A stretch of 6,436 bases of DNA from the NCBI GenBank assembly GCA_023249835.1, contig JAHFBY010000108.1, forward strand, positions 1 through 6,436, in the 5' to 3' direction. Below are positions 1 through 5,270 of this stretch, in pieces. The position numbers and the translations under genes are program-made. The notes beneath the pieces were generated by a model. The model was not told the origin of the DNA. It ran no database searches and was given only the letters and a program-made list of their open reading frames with translations. Each line of letters opens with the position of its first letter. The stretch's first letter is position 1. Source of the DNA: Elusimicrobiota bacterium (GTDB taxonomy: Bacteria; Elusimicrobiota; Elusimicrobia; 2-02-FULL-39-32).

Positions 1-507
1 GAACTGTTCGCATAGGGACACGAAAAAGGGAGAGGGGGGGACGAAATTTCCGGTTTTTATAGTCAGTAAGTTGGATTGCTGCCTTAAGGTTTGGGAAAAA
101 TTAGAATTGGGCGAGGGTAAGGTTTCCTTATGCACATATTCAGAAACGAAATAGGTGCGGCCCTGGGGTTTTCTTAAGATTCCCAATAACAATAACTTTT
201 TTTCCTGAACAGTGGGCCTGGATAGCCACAGCTTTTGGGTGAACATATCCGAAATGGCGCGAAACGATTCCTGGTTAGAATCGGTAGCGCTTGCTTTGAG
301 TTGGGCAGAGAATTCGCGCGCTAGAGCAGCGTAACTTCTATAACGCGGATGATCTGGATAAATGGAAGCAGTCGGGTAAAGGAGTCCTTTCCGTGAGGAA
401 GGGTGATCAACGGTTAGGAGCGCCAGCGATGCTGGGTTGGGTGTGTTTGTTATTGTCAAACAACAAATAAAAATAAGCCTAAAAATTTTATTAAAGATTT
501 GCGCCAC
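1..507 (-). CDS. Hypothetical secreted protein, 3' end outside window
   Basis: An open frame of 169 codons runs without a stop from a GTG at 507 to the left edge, so the C-terminus is missing. I do not recognise the family. The first 28 or so residues look like a signal peptide: Lys7 and Arg10 are followed by a hydrophobic stretch (LIFICCLTI, residues 11-19), with a plausible cleavage near PASLA (25-29). The Cys pair at 15-16 lies inside the hydrophobic core and does not form a typical lipobox. The rest is polar, with a probable helical stretch at about residues 57-95 and many Ser, Pro and Gln residues later. An in-frame TAG lies directly upstream of GTG, and no other ATG or GTG gives a signal peptide; a TTG at 459-457 would cut it. 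There is no clear Shine-Dalgarno site. Coding is supported by the long open frame, the signal peptide and a good promoter just upstream. The gene is separated from the upstream operon by 111 bases and is probably transcribed on its own. Confidence 0.7.
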   Translation of the reverse strand, partial: MAQIFNKIFRLIFICCLTITNTPNPASLALLTVDHPSSRKGLLYPTASIYPDHPRYRSYAALAREFSAQLKASATDSNQESFRAISDMFTQKLWLSRPTVQEKKLLLLGILRKPQGRTYFVSEYVHKETLPSPNSNFSQTLRQQSNLLTIKTGNFVPPSPFFVSLCEQF

Positions 508-549
508 CTATATCTGTTTTGTAGTTTGAGCGATCAGCGTAGTTTTTAA

Positions 550-578
550 ATTCTACTATTTTTTTATTTTGTATTCAA
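550..578 (-). promoter_or_regulatory. Predicted sigma-70-type promoter for the gene starting at 507
   Basis: On the minus strand, TTGAAT (578-573) is followed by a 17-base A/T-rich spacer and TAGAAT (555-550). The -10 matches TATAAT at 5 of 6 positions and the -35 matches TTGACA at 4 of 6. The expected transcription start is near 543, giving a leader of about 36 bases before the GTG at 507. It sits in the only sizeable gap on the minus strand, which fits a separate transcription unit. I see no convincing terminator for the upstream gene in this gap. Confidence 0.6.
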
Positions 579-618
579 TGAAAACGGATTTTGAAATATT
601 CGGGTGCAAAATACGGGT

Positions 619-1791
619 TTAATACTTTCGTGAACGGTAGGCAGCGCGGTGTCCGGCGGCGCGGATTAGTTTGGGTTCAAACGGGTAGTTTTGCACGATT
701 TGGCGATAGATCGCGGTTGCGACTTTGAATCGGCCCAGCTCTTCTTGTGAGCGGGCGATGATGTATAAACCGTAGCCTTGCAAGCGGGGAAAATCATTGT
801 TGCGCGCCAGGTCGCGGGCAATTTGAATGGCTTGGTCGTAGTCCGCCTTTAAATAGCAGGACTCTGCCCAATAAACTTTAGCTAAAGCCGCGTAACGAAG
901 TTTGCGCGCGTTTGTGAAATCGCGCGAAAGCATGTCAAAAACAGAGGCTCCTTGCGCAAATTCGTTTTTGGGTATGTGCGCTTCCCAGGAGCGCTTGATC
1001 AGCATAAACTCTTGCGACTCGCTTTCTTCCGGAGAGGTTTGAATTTCTCTAAGCAGGGATTCGGGCGCGTCCAGGAGGCTGCGTTCGTTAACGTTTTTAG
1101 ACATGAAGTCTCCGGAGTTAGTCATGCGCAAGCCCGCGCTCTCTTTGCGCGTAGGTAGGGGAGGGGCAATATCCGGCTTTTTCTCTTCTTGGACATATTC
1201 CCGCGTATGAAAAAAAGCCGACATCTTATTTTTATTGTCGGGGGCGGGGGATTGAACGTCGGAGTTCGTCGCTGGAACTAAAGGTTGGGGAGGGTAGGAG
1301 AGCGAGGGCGCTTCCTGCCAAGTGCGTTTTATAATTTCGCTGGCCGCAGCTAAAACCAAACCGGATTCGGTTTGGATTATTCGGGCGTTGACTTCTAGGT
1401 TGGACTCTTCCATGTTAATTAATGTGCCGGTCACTACCGCTTCTACCCCCAGTATGTGCCCCAACTCTTTGGCGGTCTCTTGGCTGATAAGTCCCGTATG
1501 CTGCAGTTTCATTTCATGGATCACTTTATCCAAAAGCGAGCGCTCCACGACAATTAATTTTTTTTGTTTTAACAGCAGGGTGATCAACCGTTCCGCCACC
1601 ACGGTCGAACCCACGCTTTCTTTGCCGTCGTGATAGGGAAATGGGGGCACTGCAATTTGCGCGTGGTTCATTTTCTTGGCGGCTACGGATAATTTTTTGG
1701 CGATGCTTTCTAGTCCGCTCGCGCGCAAAATCGACGGCCAAGCGCAAAGGACAATCAAATTGGCTAATATAAAAAATGATTTAAACTTCAT
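619..1791 (-). CDS. Secreted FlgO/CsgG-like protein with C-terminal TPR-like region
   Basis: A 390-residue exported protein. Residues 1-25 form a signal peptide (MKFK, then a hydrophobic core, ending near ILRASG). Residues 43-157 resemble the FlgO/CsgG-like fold: a first strand at IAVPPF (46-51), then STVVAERLITLLLK, a strand plus VVERSLLDKVIHEM (81-94), the ELGHILGVEAVVTGTL segment (109-124) typical of the family, and a final strand pair with ARIIQTESGLVLAA. Residues 160-260 are Pro/Ser/Glu-rich and probably disordered. Residues 295-385 are helical with TPR-like spacing (AKVYWAESCYLKADYDQAI, then ARSQEELGRFKVATAIYRQI). FlgO-like proteins are outer-membrane or periplasmic accessory proteins; their exact role varies, and no flagellar or curli gene is nearby. 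The ATG directly follows the stop codon of the zinc-finger gene, with an AAAGGGGG Shine-Dalgarno 8 bases upstream, so the two are co-transcribed and probably coupled. No lipobox is evident, unlike classical CsgG. Confidence 0.8.
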   Translation of the reverse strand: MKFKSFFILANLIVLCAWPSILRASGLESIAKKLSVAAKKMNHAQIAVPPFPYHDGKESVGSTVVAERLITLLLKQKKLIVVERSLLDKVIHEMKLQHTGLISQETAKELGHILGVEAVVTGTLINMEESNLEVNARIIQTESGLVLAAASEIIKRTWQEAPSLSYPPQPLVPATNSDVQSPAPDNKNKMSAFFHTREYVQEEKKPDIAPPLPTRKESAGLRMTNSGDFMSKNVNERSLLDAPESLLREIQTSPEESESQEFMLIKRSWEAHIPKNEFAQGASVFDMLSRDFTNARKLRYAALAKVYWAESCYLKADYDQAIQIARDLARNNDFPRLQGYGLYIIARSQEELGRFKVATAIYRQIVQNYPFEPKLIRAAGHRAAYRSRKY

Positions 1792-2583
1792 TTAGAGAAC
1801 CCCCTTTCCATCGCAAGTGCTGCATTTTGTGGAGCCTGTAAAACCAGATCCATTGCAGTAAACGCAAACTTGAGTTTGAACGTTGCCGGCGCTCTGCGGA
1901 AGCCATCCCCTGCCTGAACAATAATAACATAATCCGGAACTCTCCGCGCTCATCTCTCCTGTGCCCAAACATAGATCGCAAGCTTTTTCGGAACCATTAA
2001 TCATGCCGCGGCCAACGCATTTATCGCACTTGTCCATTACTTCTTTTGAATAAGATCCACCCATGCAGGTTGGGCAAACCTTCGCGTCTAAGGTGTATCC
2101 CAGCTTTTTACAATTTGGACATCCCCACTGGGGGTTTATATCGCTGCGTCCGGTTCCCTTGCACAATATGCAAGTTTCGCGCACTGTCACTTGTCCTTGA
2201 CCGCGGCAGTTAGGGCAGGAGAAAACTTTAGACATTTTTTTACGGCCGGTGCCGGAGCAGTCCGGGCAATTGGTCCATCCGCCCGGCATGAGTCCCTTGC
2301 CGTAACAGCGGGGACAGGTCTGTTTTTGTGAGTTGCTCTTTCCTGTCCCCTGACAGTGAGGGCAAGTCAACCTTGCGCCTGATTCATTTAAGTTGAGGTT
2401 GTTGTGTCCGGTGCCGTTACAGCGCGTGCAAGGTACGGGAAAACTTCCTTTGCCGCTGCATTTTGCGCATGCATGAGTTTGGTTAGAGTCAGTTGGCGCT
2501 GAAGGGTTTTGGTTTTGACGAAATAAACTGAAATAAACGATTGGGGAAATAAGCAGCGCTAAAATTAGGAAGGTTTTAACCAA
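1792..2583 (-). CDS. Membrane-anchored array of 14 DnaJ-type CxxCxGxG zinc-finger motifs
   Basis: A 263-residue protein with one N-terminal hydrophobic segment (residues 4-20, MVKT then FLILALLISPIVYFSL), a short polar linker and then a cysteine-motif array to the C-terminus. Fourteen CxxC pairs begin at residues 39, 52, 74, 90, 106, 123, 138, 155, 170, 186, 202, 219, 240 and 254. Twelve have the full CxxCxGxG pattern of the DnaJ/Hsp40 cysteine-rich domain; the eighth (CPNCKKLG) and ninth (CPTCMGGS) are degenerate after the CxxC. All 28 cysteines are in these pairs. DnaJ has four such motifs binding two zinc ions, so this protein could bind about seven (inference). There is no J domain, G/F region or C-terminal substrate-binding domain, so it should not be called DnaJ. 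Possible roles are protein binding, thiol-disulfide chemistry or scaffolding. The hydrophobic segment suggests anchoring with the array outside the cytoplasm, where free thiols would be at risk of oxidation. The TTG start is chosen because AAGGAG lies 8 bases upstream. The gene sits 29 bases after the Rieske gene and abuts the FlgO-like gene. Confidence 0.85.
   Translation of the reverse strand: MVKTFLILALLISPIVYFSLFRQNQNPSAPTDSNQTHACAKCSGKGSFPVPCTRCNGTGHNNLNLNESGARLTCPHCQGTGKSNSQKQTCPRCYGKGLMPGGWTNCPDCSGTGRKKMSKVFSCPNCRGQGQVTVRETCILCKGTGRSDINPQWGCPNCKKLGYTLDAKVCPTCMGGSYSKEVMDKCDKCVGRGMINGSEKACDLCLGTGEMSAESSGLCYYCSGRGWLPQSAGNVQTQVCVYCNGSGFTGSTKCSTCDGKGVL
1800..1807 (-). promoter_or_regulatory. 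Ribosome binding site for the FlgO-like gene
   Basis: AAAGGGGG on the minus strand lies 8 bases upstream of the ATG at 1791, inside the last codons of the upstream gene. It is one of only two clear Shine-Dalgarno sites in the window and supports this start. Confidence 0.6.
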
Positions 2584-2591
2584 GGGTTTTG

Positions 2592-2597
2592 CTCCTT
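2592..2597 (-). promoter_or_regulatory. Ribosome binding site deciding a TTG start
   Basis: AAGGAG on the minus strand lies 8 bases before the TTG at 2583. It is a near-perfect Shine-Dalgarno site at ideal spacing, and it justifies the rare TTG start of the zinc-finger array protein, which otherwise would lose its N-terminal hydrophobic anchor. Confidence 0.75.
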
Positions 2598-2612
2598 ATC
2601 CGGAATGAATAA

Positions 2613-2939
2613 TCATTTTAACCAATATATTTTGTTATCTTCCACCGCAATATCAAACAAGTCTTGATTAGGACAAATGGGCGGTTCGGAAACTATGGCG
2701 CCTGTTTGGCAATTAAATTGCGCGTAGTGAAGCGGGCAAGTTAGGACTCCTTTTTCATCAATTGTTCCTTTAAAAAGTGGATATCCGGAGTGGGCGCAAG
2801 AAGCGTCCATGGCATGGTAAGATCCTTGAAACTTGAGGATCAAGATCCACTGGCCATCAAGTTTGTATCCCCGGACTTCGCGTTCACTAAAGTCCGTGTC
2901 ACAAACATAAATTTTTTTCACTTTTTGTTCGTTAGCCAT
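2613..2939 (-). CDS. Rieske [2Fe-2S] ferredoxin-like protein
   Basis: A 108-residue protein, the usual length for stand-alone Rieske ferredoxins (dioxygenase ferredoxin components and NirD-like proteins). Both cluster-binding boxes are present: C48-A-H50 in box one and C68-P-L-H71 in box two, followed by the conserved YAQFNCQTG. Two Cys and two His would hold a [2Fe-2S] cluster. There is no signal peptide or twin-arginine motif, so it is probably cytoplasmic and a one-electron carrier. No oxygenase alpha subunit, reductase or nitrite reductase large subunit is nearby, so the partner is unknown and I give no gene symbol. The ATG at 2939 lies inside the end of the hydrolase gene, a 22-base overlap in another frame. 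There is no good Shine-Dalgarno site, so translation is probably coupled to the hydrolase. Confidence 0.9.
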   Translation of the reverse strand: MANEQKVKKIYVCDTDFSEREVRGYKLDGQWILILKFQGSYHAMDASCAHSGYPLFKGTIDEKGVLTCPLHYAQFNCQTGAIVSEPPICPNQDLFDIAVEDNKIYWLK

Positions 2940-3784
2940 TGATCGTAGAAAGCAAGAACCCTTTTCTCATATTCTTCGGGATCGGTTTTTTTAATGTCGC
3001 CATGATCAGCTTCCGGTATCACCAAAAGCTCTTTGGGTTCTTGGGCTTTTGCATAGAGTTGTTGGCCTTCTTCTATGGGCATTCGCTTGTCTTGACCGCC
3101 TTGAAAAATTAGAATCGGACGGGGCGCAATTTTGTGCACGTGATAGATGGGCGAACAATCTTCGGGGTTAAAGCCTAACCGCAGGCGCATAGACCATAAG
3201 GTTATGCGAGTCGCAAATTTAGGTACTTTGTAAAAGAGCCGCGCAAACCGAACCACGGTATGATTATAGGAGGAAAATGGACTTTCCGCAATGACTGCTT
3301 GAACTTCGGGCAAATCCGCGGCGCCGGTGATGGCCGCCGCCGCGCCCATGGAAAAACCATACAGGCCCAGGTTTTTGGCGAATTCTTTTTTTTGCGCGCG
3401 GAGCGCACGTACCACGGTCTTTAGGTCCCGGACTTCCAAACAAGTTAGCGAGGTCCGGCTGCGCCCGGATTCACCATGGTTGCGAAAGTCAAAGTAGGCT
3501 AAGTTGTAGCGGTCCGCTAAAAAAATGGTGGGGACGATCACGTCGCTTTTGTTGGCGCCCCAGCCATGCAAGAATATGATGAGGGATGGCGAAGGCGTTT
3601 TTGCGGGTACGAACCATCCCGACAACGGCGTGCCCTCGTCGTTTAGGATGGAAAAGGGTTCGTACGCGCGGCCAAAAGAGCCGGGCGTGGACTCTATCTT
3701 TGGACTTTCATTTTTTAAGATTAAATTAGATGAATAATAGCCCCAAATAAGGATGATCGCGCTAAGCAGCAGCAGACTCGCCAT
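2918..3784 (-). CDS. Membrane-anchored alpha/beta hydrolase
   Basis: A 288-residue serine hydrolase of the alpha/beta fold. Residues 1-22 form a hydrophobic anchor or uncleaved signal (MASLLLLSAIILIWGYY). The core shows HGWG (73-76, oxyanion-hole loop), the FDFRNHGES segment (98-106), the nucleophile elbow G-F-S145-M-G, then D232 in FQGGQDKRMP and H261 in PEADHGD, so the Ser-Asp-His triad is complete. This resembles the BEM46/'alpha/beta hydrolase of unknown specificity' group (also near YqkD/prolyl oligopeptidase-like lipases); the substrate cannot be told from sequence, and esterase, thioesterase or amidase are all possible. An in-frame TGA two codons upstream fixes the ATG at 3784 as the earliest start, 14 bases after panB. 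There is no Shine-Dalgarno site. The gene overlaps the Rieske gene at its 3' end. Confidence 0.88.
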   Translation of the reverse strand: MASLLLLSAIILIWGYYSSNLILKNESPKIESTPGSFGRAYEPFSILNDEGTPLSGWFVPAKTPSPSLIIFLHGWGANKSDVIVPTIFLADRYNLAYFDFRNHGESGRSRTSLTCLEVRDLKTVVRALRAQKKEFAKNLGLYGFSMGAAAAITGAADLPEVQAVIAESPFSSYNHTVVRFARLFYKVPKFATRITLWSMRLRLGFNPEDCSPIYHVHKIAPRPILIFQGGQDKRMPIEEGQQLYAKAQEPKELLVIPEADHGDIKKTDPEEYEKRVLAFYDQWLTNKK

Positions 3785-3798
3785 AGATCAGAGAGGGG

Positions 3799-4608
3799 TC
3801 AGGCTTGGGGCGCGCTTTTGCCTTCGGGATAGGCGCCTGATTTAACTTCCGCGGAGTAACGTTGGATGGCCGCCTGCATCTCTAAACGCAAGCGCGCATA
3901 GGTTTTTACGAATTTAGGCAAAGGGTCCGGAGATAGGCCGAGCATGTCGTCGATCACCAATATCTGTCCGTTACAGTGCGGGCCAGATCCAATGCCAATG
4001 GTGGGAACGTTCACTTTCGCGGTGATTTCTTGCGCGAGGTCTGCGGGAATACATTCGAGCACTAGAGCAAACACTCCCGCGCCTTCTAAGATTTTGGCGT
4101 CGGTCACTATCTTGTTTCGATCCGATGGGGTTTTACCCTGCATCGTATAACCGCCGATTTTATGGATATATTGCGGGGTGAGCCCCAGGTGGCCCATTAC
4201 CGGGATATGCAGGTCGCAAAGGGCTTTAACCGCGTTTGCAATTTCCAGACCGCCCTCTACTTTTACTGCGTGCGCGCCCCCTTCTTTAATTAACTTGCCG
4301 GCGTTTTCTTTGGCAGTTTGGATGGAGAGCTGGTATGTTAGGTAAGGCATGTCCGCCACCAGCATTGCCCGGCTGTTGCCTCGGGCCGCTGCTTGGGTGT
4401 GGTGCAAAATTTCCGCTAAAGTGACCGGAAGAGTATTGGCGTAGCCTAATTTTACGTTGCCAACCGAGTCTCCAACCAGAACAATATCAATCCCCGATTC
4501 GTTTAAAAGAGCGGAGGTGGGCGCGTCATAGGCCGTTAAAGCTGCTATTTTTTCGCCCCTGGCTTTCATTTCCAGCAGCACAGTGGTGGTTATTTTTTGC
4601 TGTCTCAT
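3799..4608 (-). CDS. panB: 3-methyl-2-oxobutanoate hydroxymethyltransferase (ketopantoate synthesis)
   Basis: PanB transfers a hydroxymethyl group from 5,10-methylenetetrahydrofolate to alpha-ketoisovalerate, giving ketopantoate, the first committed step of pantothenate and coenzyme A synthesis, in the cytoplasm. At 269 residues it is the normal family length. Family signatures are intact: KITTTVLLEMK near the start, LTAYDAPT (24-31), VGDSVG with metal ligand D47, VADMPYL with D86, K116 and E118 in AVKVEGG, VMGHLGLTPQ (138-146), and catalytic E185 in LVLECIP, followed by IGIGSGPHCNGQILVIDD (204-221). The ATG at 4608 aligns with the usual start; upstream sequence is A-rich with no strong Shine-Dalgarno site. 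It lies 37 bases after folK and 14 bases before the hydrolase, in one operon. No panC or panD is present here. PanB consumes a folate cofactor and FolK makes a folate precursor, so their pairing makes metabolic sense. Confidence 0.97.
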   Translation of the reverse strand: MRQQKITTTVLLEMKARGEKIAALTAYDAPTSALLNESGIDIVLVGDSVGNVKLGYANTLPVTLAEILHHTQAAARGNSRAMLVADMPYLTYQLSIQTAKENAGKLIKEGGAHAVKVEGGLEIANAVKALCDLHIPVMGHLGLTPQYIHKIGGYTMQGKTPSDRNKIVTDAKILEGAGVFALVLECIPADLAQEITAKVNVPTIGIGSGPHCNGQILVIDDMLGLSPDPLPKFVKTYARLRLEMQAAIQRYSAEVKSGAYPEGKSAPQA

Positions 4609-4645
4609 TCTTTTTATTCTACCAAAATTTGCGCTTAAAACCCTA

Positions 4646-5203
4646 TTAATGTCTTTTCCAAACGCGCGCCGATTGATCCCGCGCTTTTAAATCGCGCGCC
4701 AGTTGACGGACGCTTTTTTCATAACCCGGGGCAATAAAATCGGGGCAGAGTTCGCGCAGTGGAAGGAGCACGAACTTGCGCTTGGCGAATTCCGGATGGG
4801 GCAAGGTTAACTTGGGGGTATCGCAGCGGATCTCCCCATAAAATAGGATGTCTACATCTATTGTCCGCGGTCCCCATTTAATGGTTTTTTTTCTTTTTAA
4901 CCCGGACTCTACCCGTTTACATAAGGTTAAAAGTTGGCGAGCAGAGAGTTGAGTTTTAATTTTTAGCGCGCAGTTTAAAAATTTTTCTTGACTGGGTCCC
5001 AGAGGCGAAGTTTGGTAAACCCTGGATCGTTCCAGAACGCGCACTGCGGCATGCGCCTGCAGTTTTGAGGCGGCTGCAAGAATATTTTGTTCCCGATCCC
5101 CTAAGTTAGACCCCAAGCCAAGGTAAGCCCCAACCCAGCGGGAAGGTTTTCCGCGCGCGGTCTCACCTTGGGTCTGGGAGACAGTTTTGATTTGATAAAA
5201 CAA
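4646..5203 (-). CDS. folK: 2-amino-4-hydroxy-6-hydroxymethyldihydropteridine pyrophosphokinase
   Basis: FolK (HPPK) transfers pyrophosphate from ATP to 6-hydroxymethyl-7,8-dihydropterin, a step before dihydropteroate synthase in folate synthesis. Signatures are clear: AYLGLGSNLGDRE (26-38), VYQTSPLGPSQEKFLNCAL (62-80), the catalytic WGPRTIDVDILFYGE segment (109-123, with the Mg-binding D-x-D), and LTLPHPEFAKRKFVLLPLREL (132-152) with conserved LPHP. The total is 185 residues, slightly long because about 23 residues precede the core. The start is uncertain: the only canonical codon between the upstream in-frame TAA and the core is TTG at 5203, with a weak AAGAG upstream. The predicted transcription start (about 5206) lies within a few bases of this TTG, so the message may be leaderless. 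The gene heads the minus-strand operon. Confidence 0.93.
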   Translation of the reverse strand: MFYQIKTVSQTQGETARGKPSRWVGAYLGLGSNLGDREQNILAAASKLQAHAAVRVLERSRVYQTSPLGPSQEKFLNCALKIKTQLSARQLLTLCKRVESGLKRKKTIKWGPRTIDVDILFYGEIRCDTPKLTLPHPEFAKRKFVLLPLRELCPDFIAPGYEKSVRQLARDLKARDQSARVWKRH

Positions 5204-5212
5204 TGCGCTCTT

Positions 5213-5241
5213 ATTTTAAAATCAATTGTTTCCTTTGTCAA
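5213..5241 (-). promoter_or_regulatory. Predicted strong sigma-70-type promoter of the folK operon
   Basis: On the minus strand, a perfect TTGACA (5241-5236) is followed by exactly 17 bases and TAAAAT (5218-5213), a 5-of-6 match to TATAAT. This is the best promoter in the window. Transcription should begin near 5206, immediately before the TTG start of folK. Its -35 box occupies the same base pairs as the -35 box of the divergent plus-strand promoter. Confidence 0.75.
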
Positions 5242-5263
5242 TAAAAAATAAATCTGCTATTAT
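5235..5263 (+). promoter_or_regulatory. Predicted sigma-70-type promoter of the pseudo-receiver/propeller gene
   Basis: TTGTCA (5235-5240), a 17-base A/T-rich spacer and TATTAT (5258-5263) each match consensus at 5 of 6 positions. Transcription should start near 5270, at the ATG at 5271, so the message would be leaderless. The -35 shares five base pairs (5236-5240) with the -35 of the divergent folK promoter, so RNA polymerase should be able to occupy only one of the two at a time. Confidence 0.65.
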
Positions 5264-5270
5264 TGAAATA

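Noticed and set aside
579..618. A possible intrinsic terminator after the FlgO-like gene
   Set aside because: The AAAATCCGTTTT palindrome is A/T-only in its stem with almost no loop, and no GC-rich stem precedes a U run.
1065..1544. The hexapeptide ERSLLD occurs twice in the FlgO-like protein (residues 83-88 and 236-241), suggesting an internal duplication
   Set aside because: The flanking residues do not align and the codons differ, so it is most likely chance.
952..1633. Plus-strand open frames at 952-1158 and 1322-1633 opposite the FlgO-like gene
   Set aside because: They are antisense to a gene with a clear signal peptide and domain, have low-complexity or implausible protein sequence and no ribosome site.
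1792..2583. Annotating the zinc-finger gene as dnaJ or a broken dnaJ
   Set aside because: It has a membrane anchor and a good Shine-Dalgarno site, no trace of a J domain upstream, and too many motifs; the upstream DNA codes for the Rieske protein.
3525..4150. Short plus-strand frames opposite the hydrolase and panB
   Set aside because: They lie wholly inside well-conserved genes on the other strand and encode no recognisable protein.
4609..4645. A separate panB promoter in the folK-panB gap
   Set aside because: No -35/-10 pair with acceptable spacing and match; the gap is only 37 bases.
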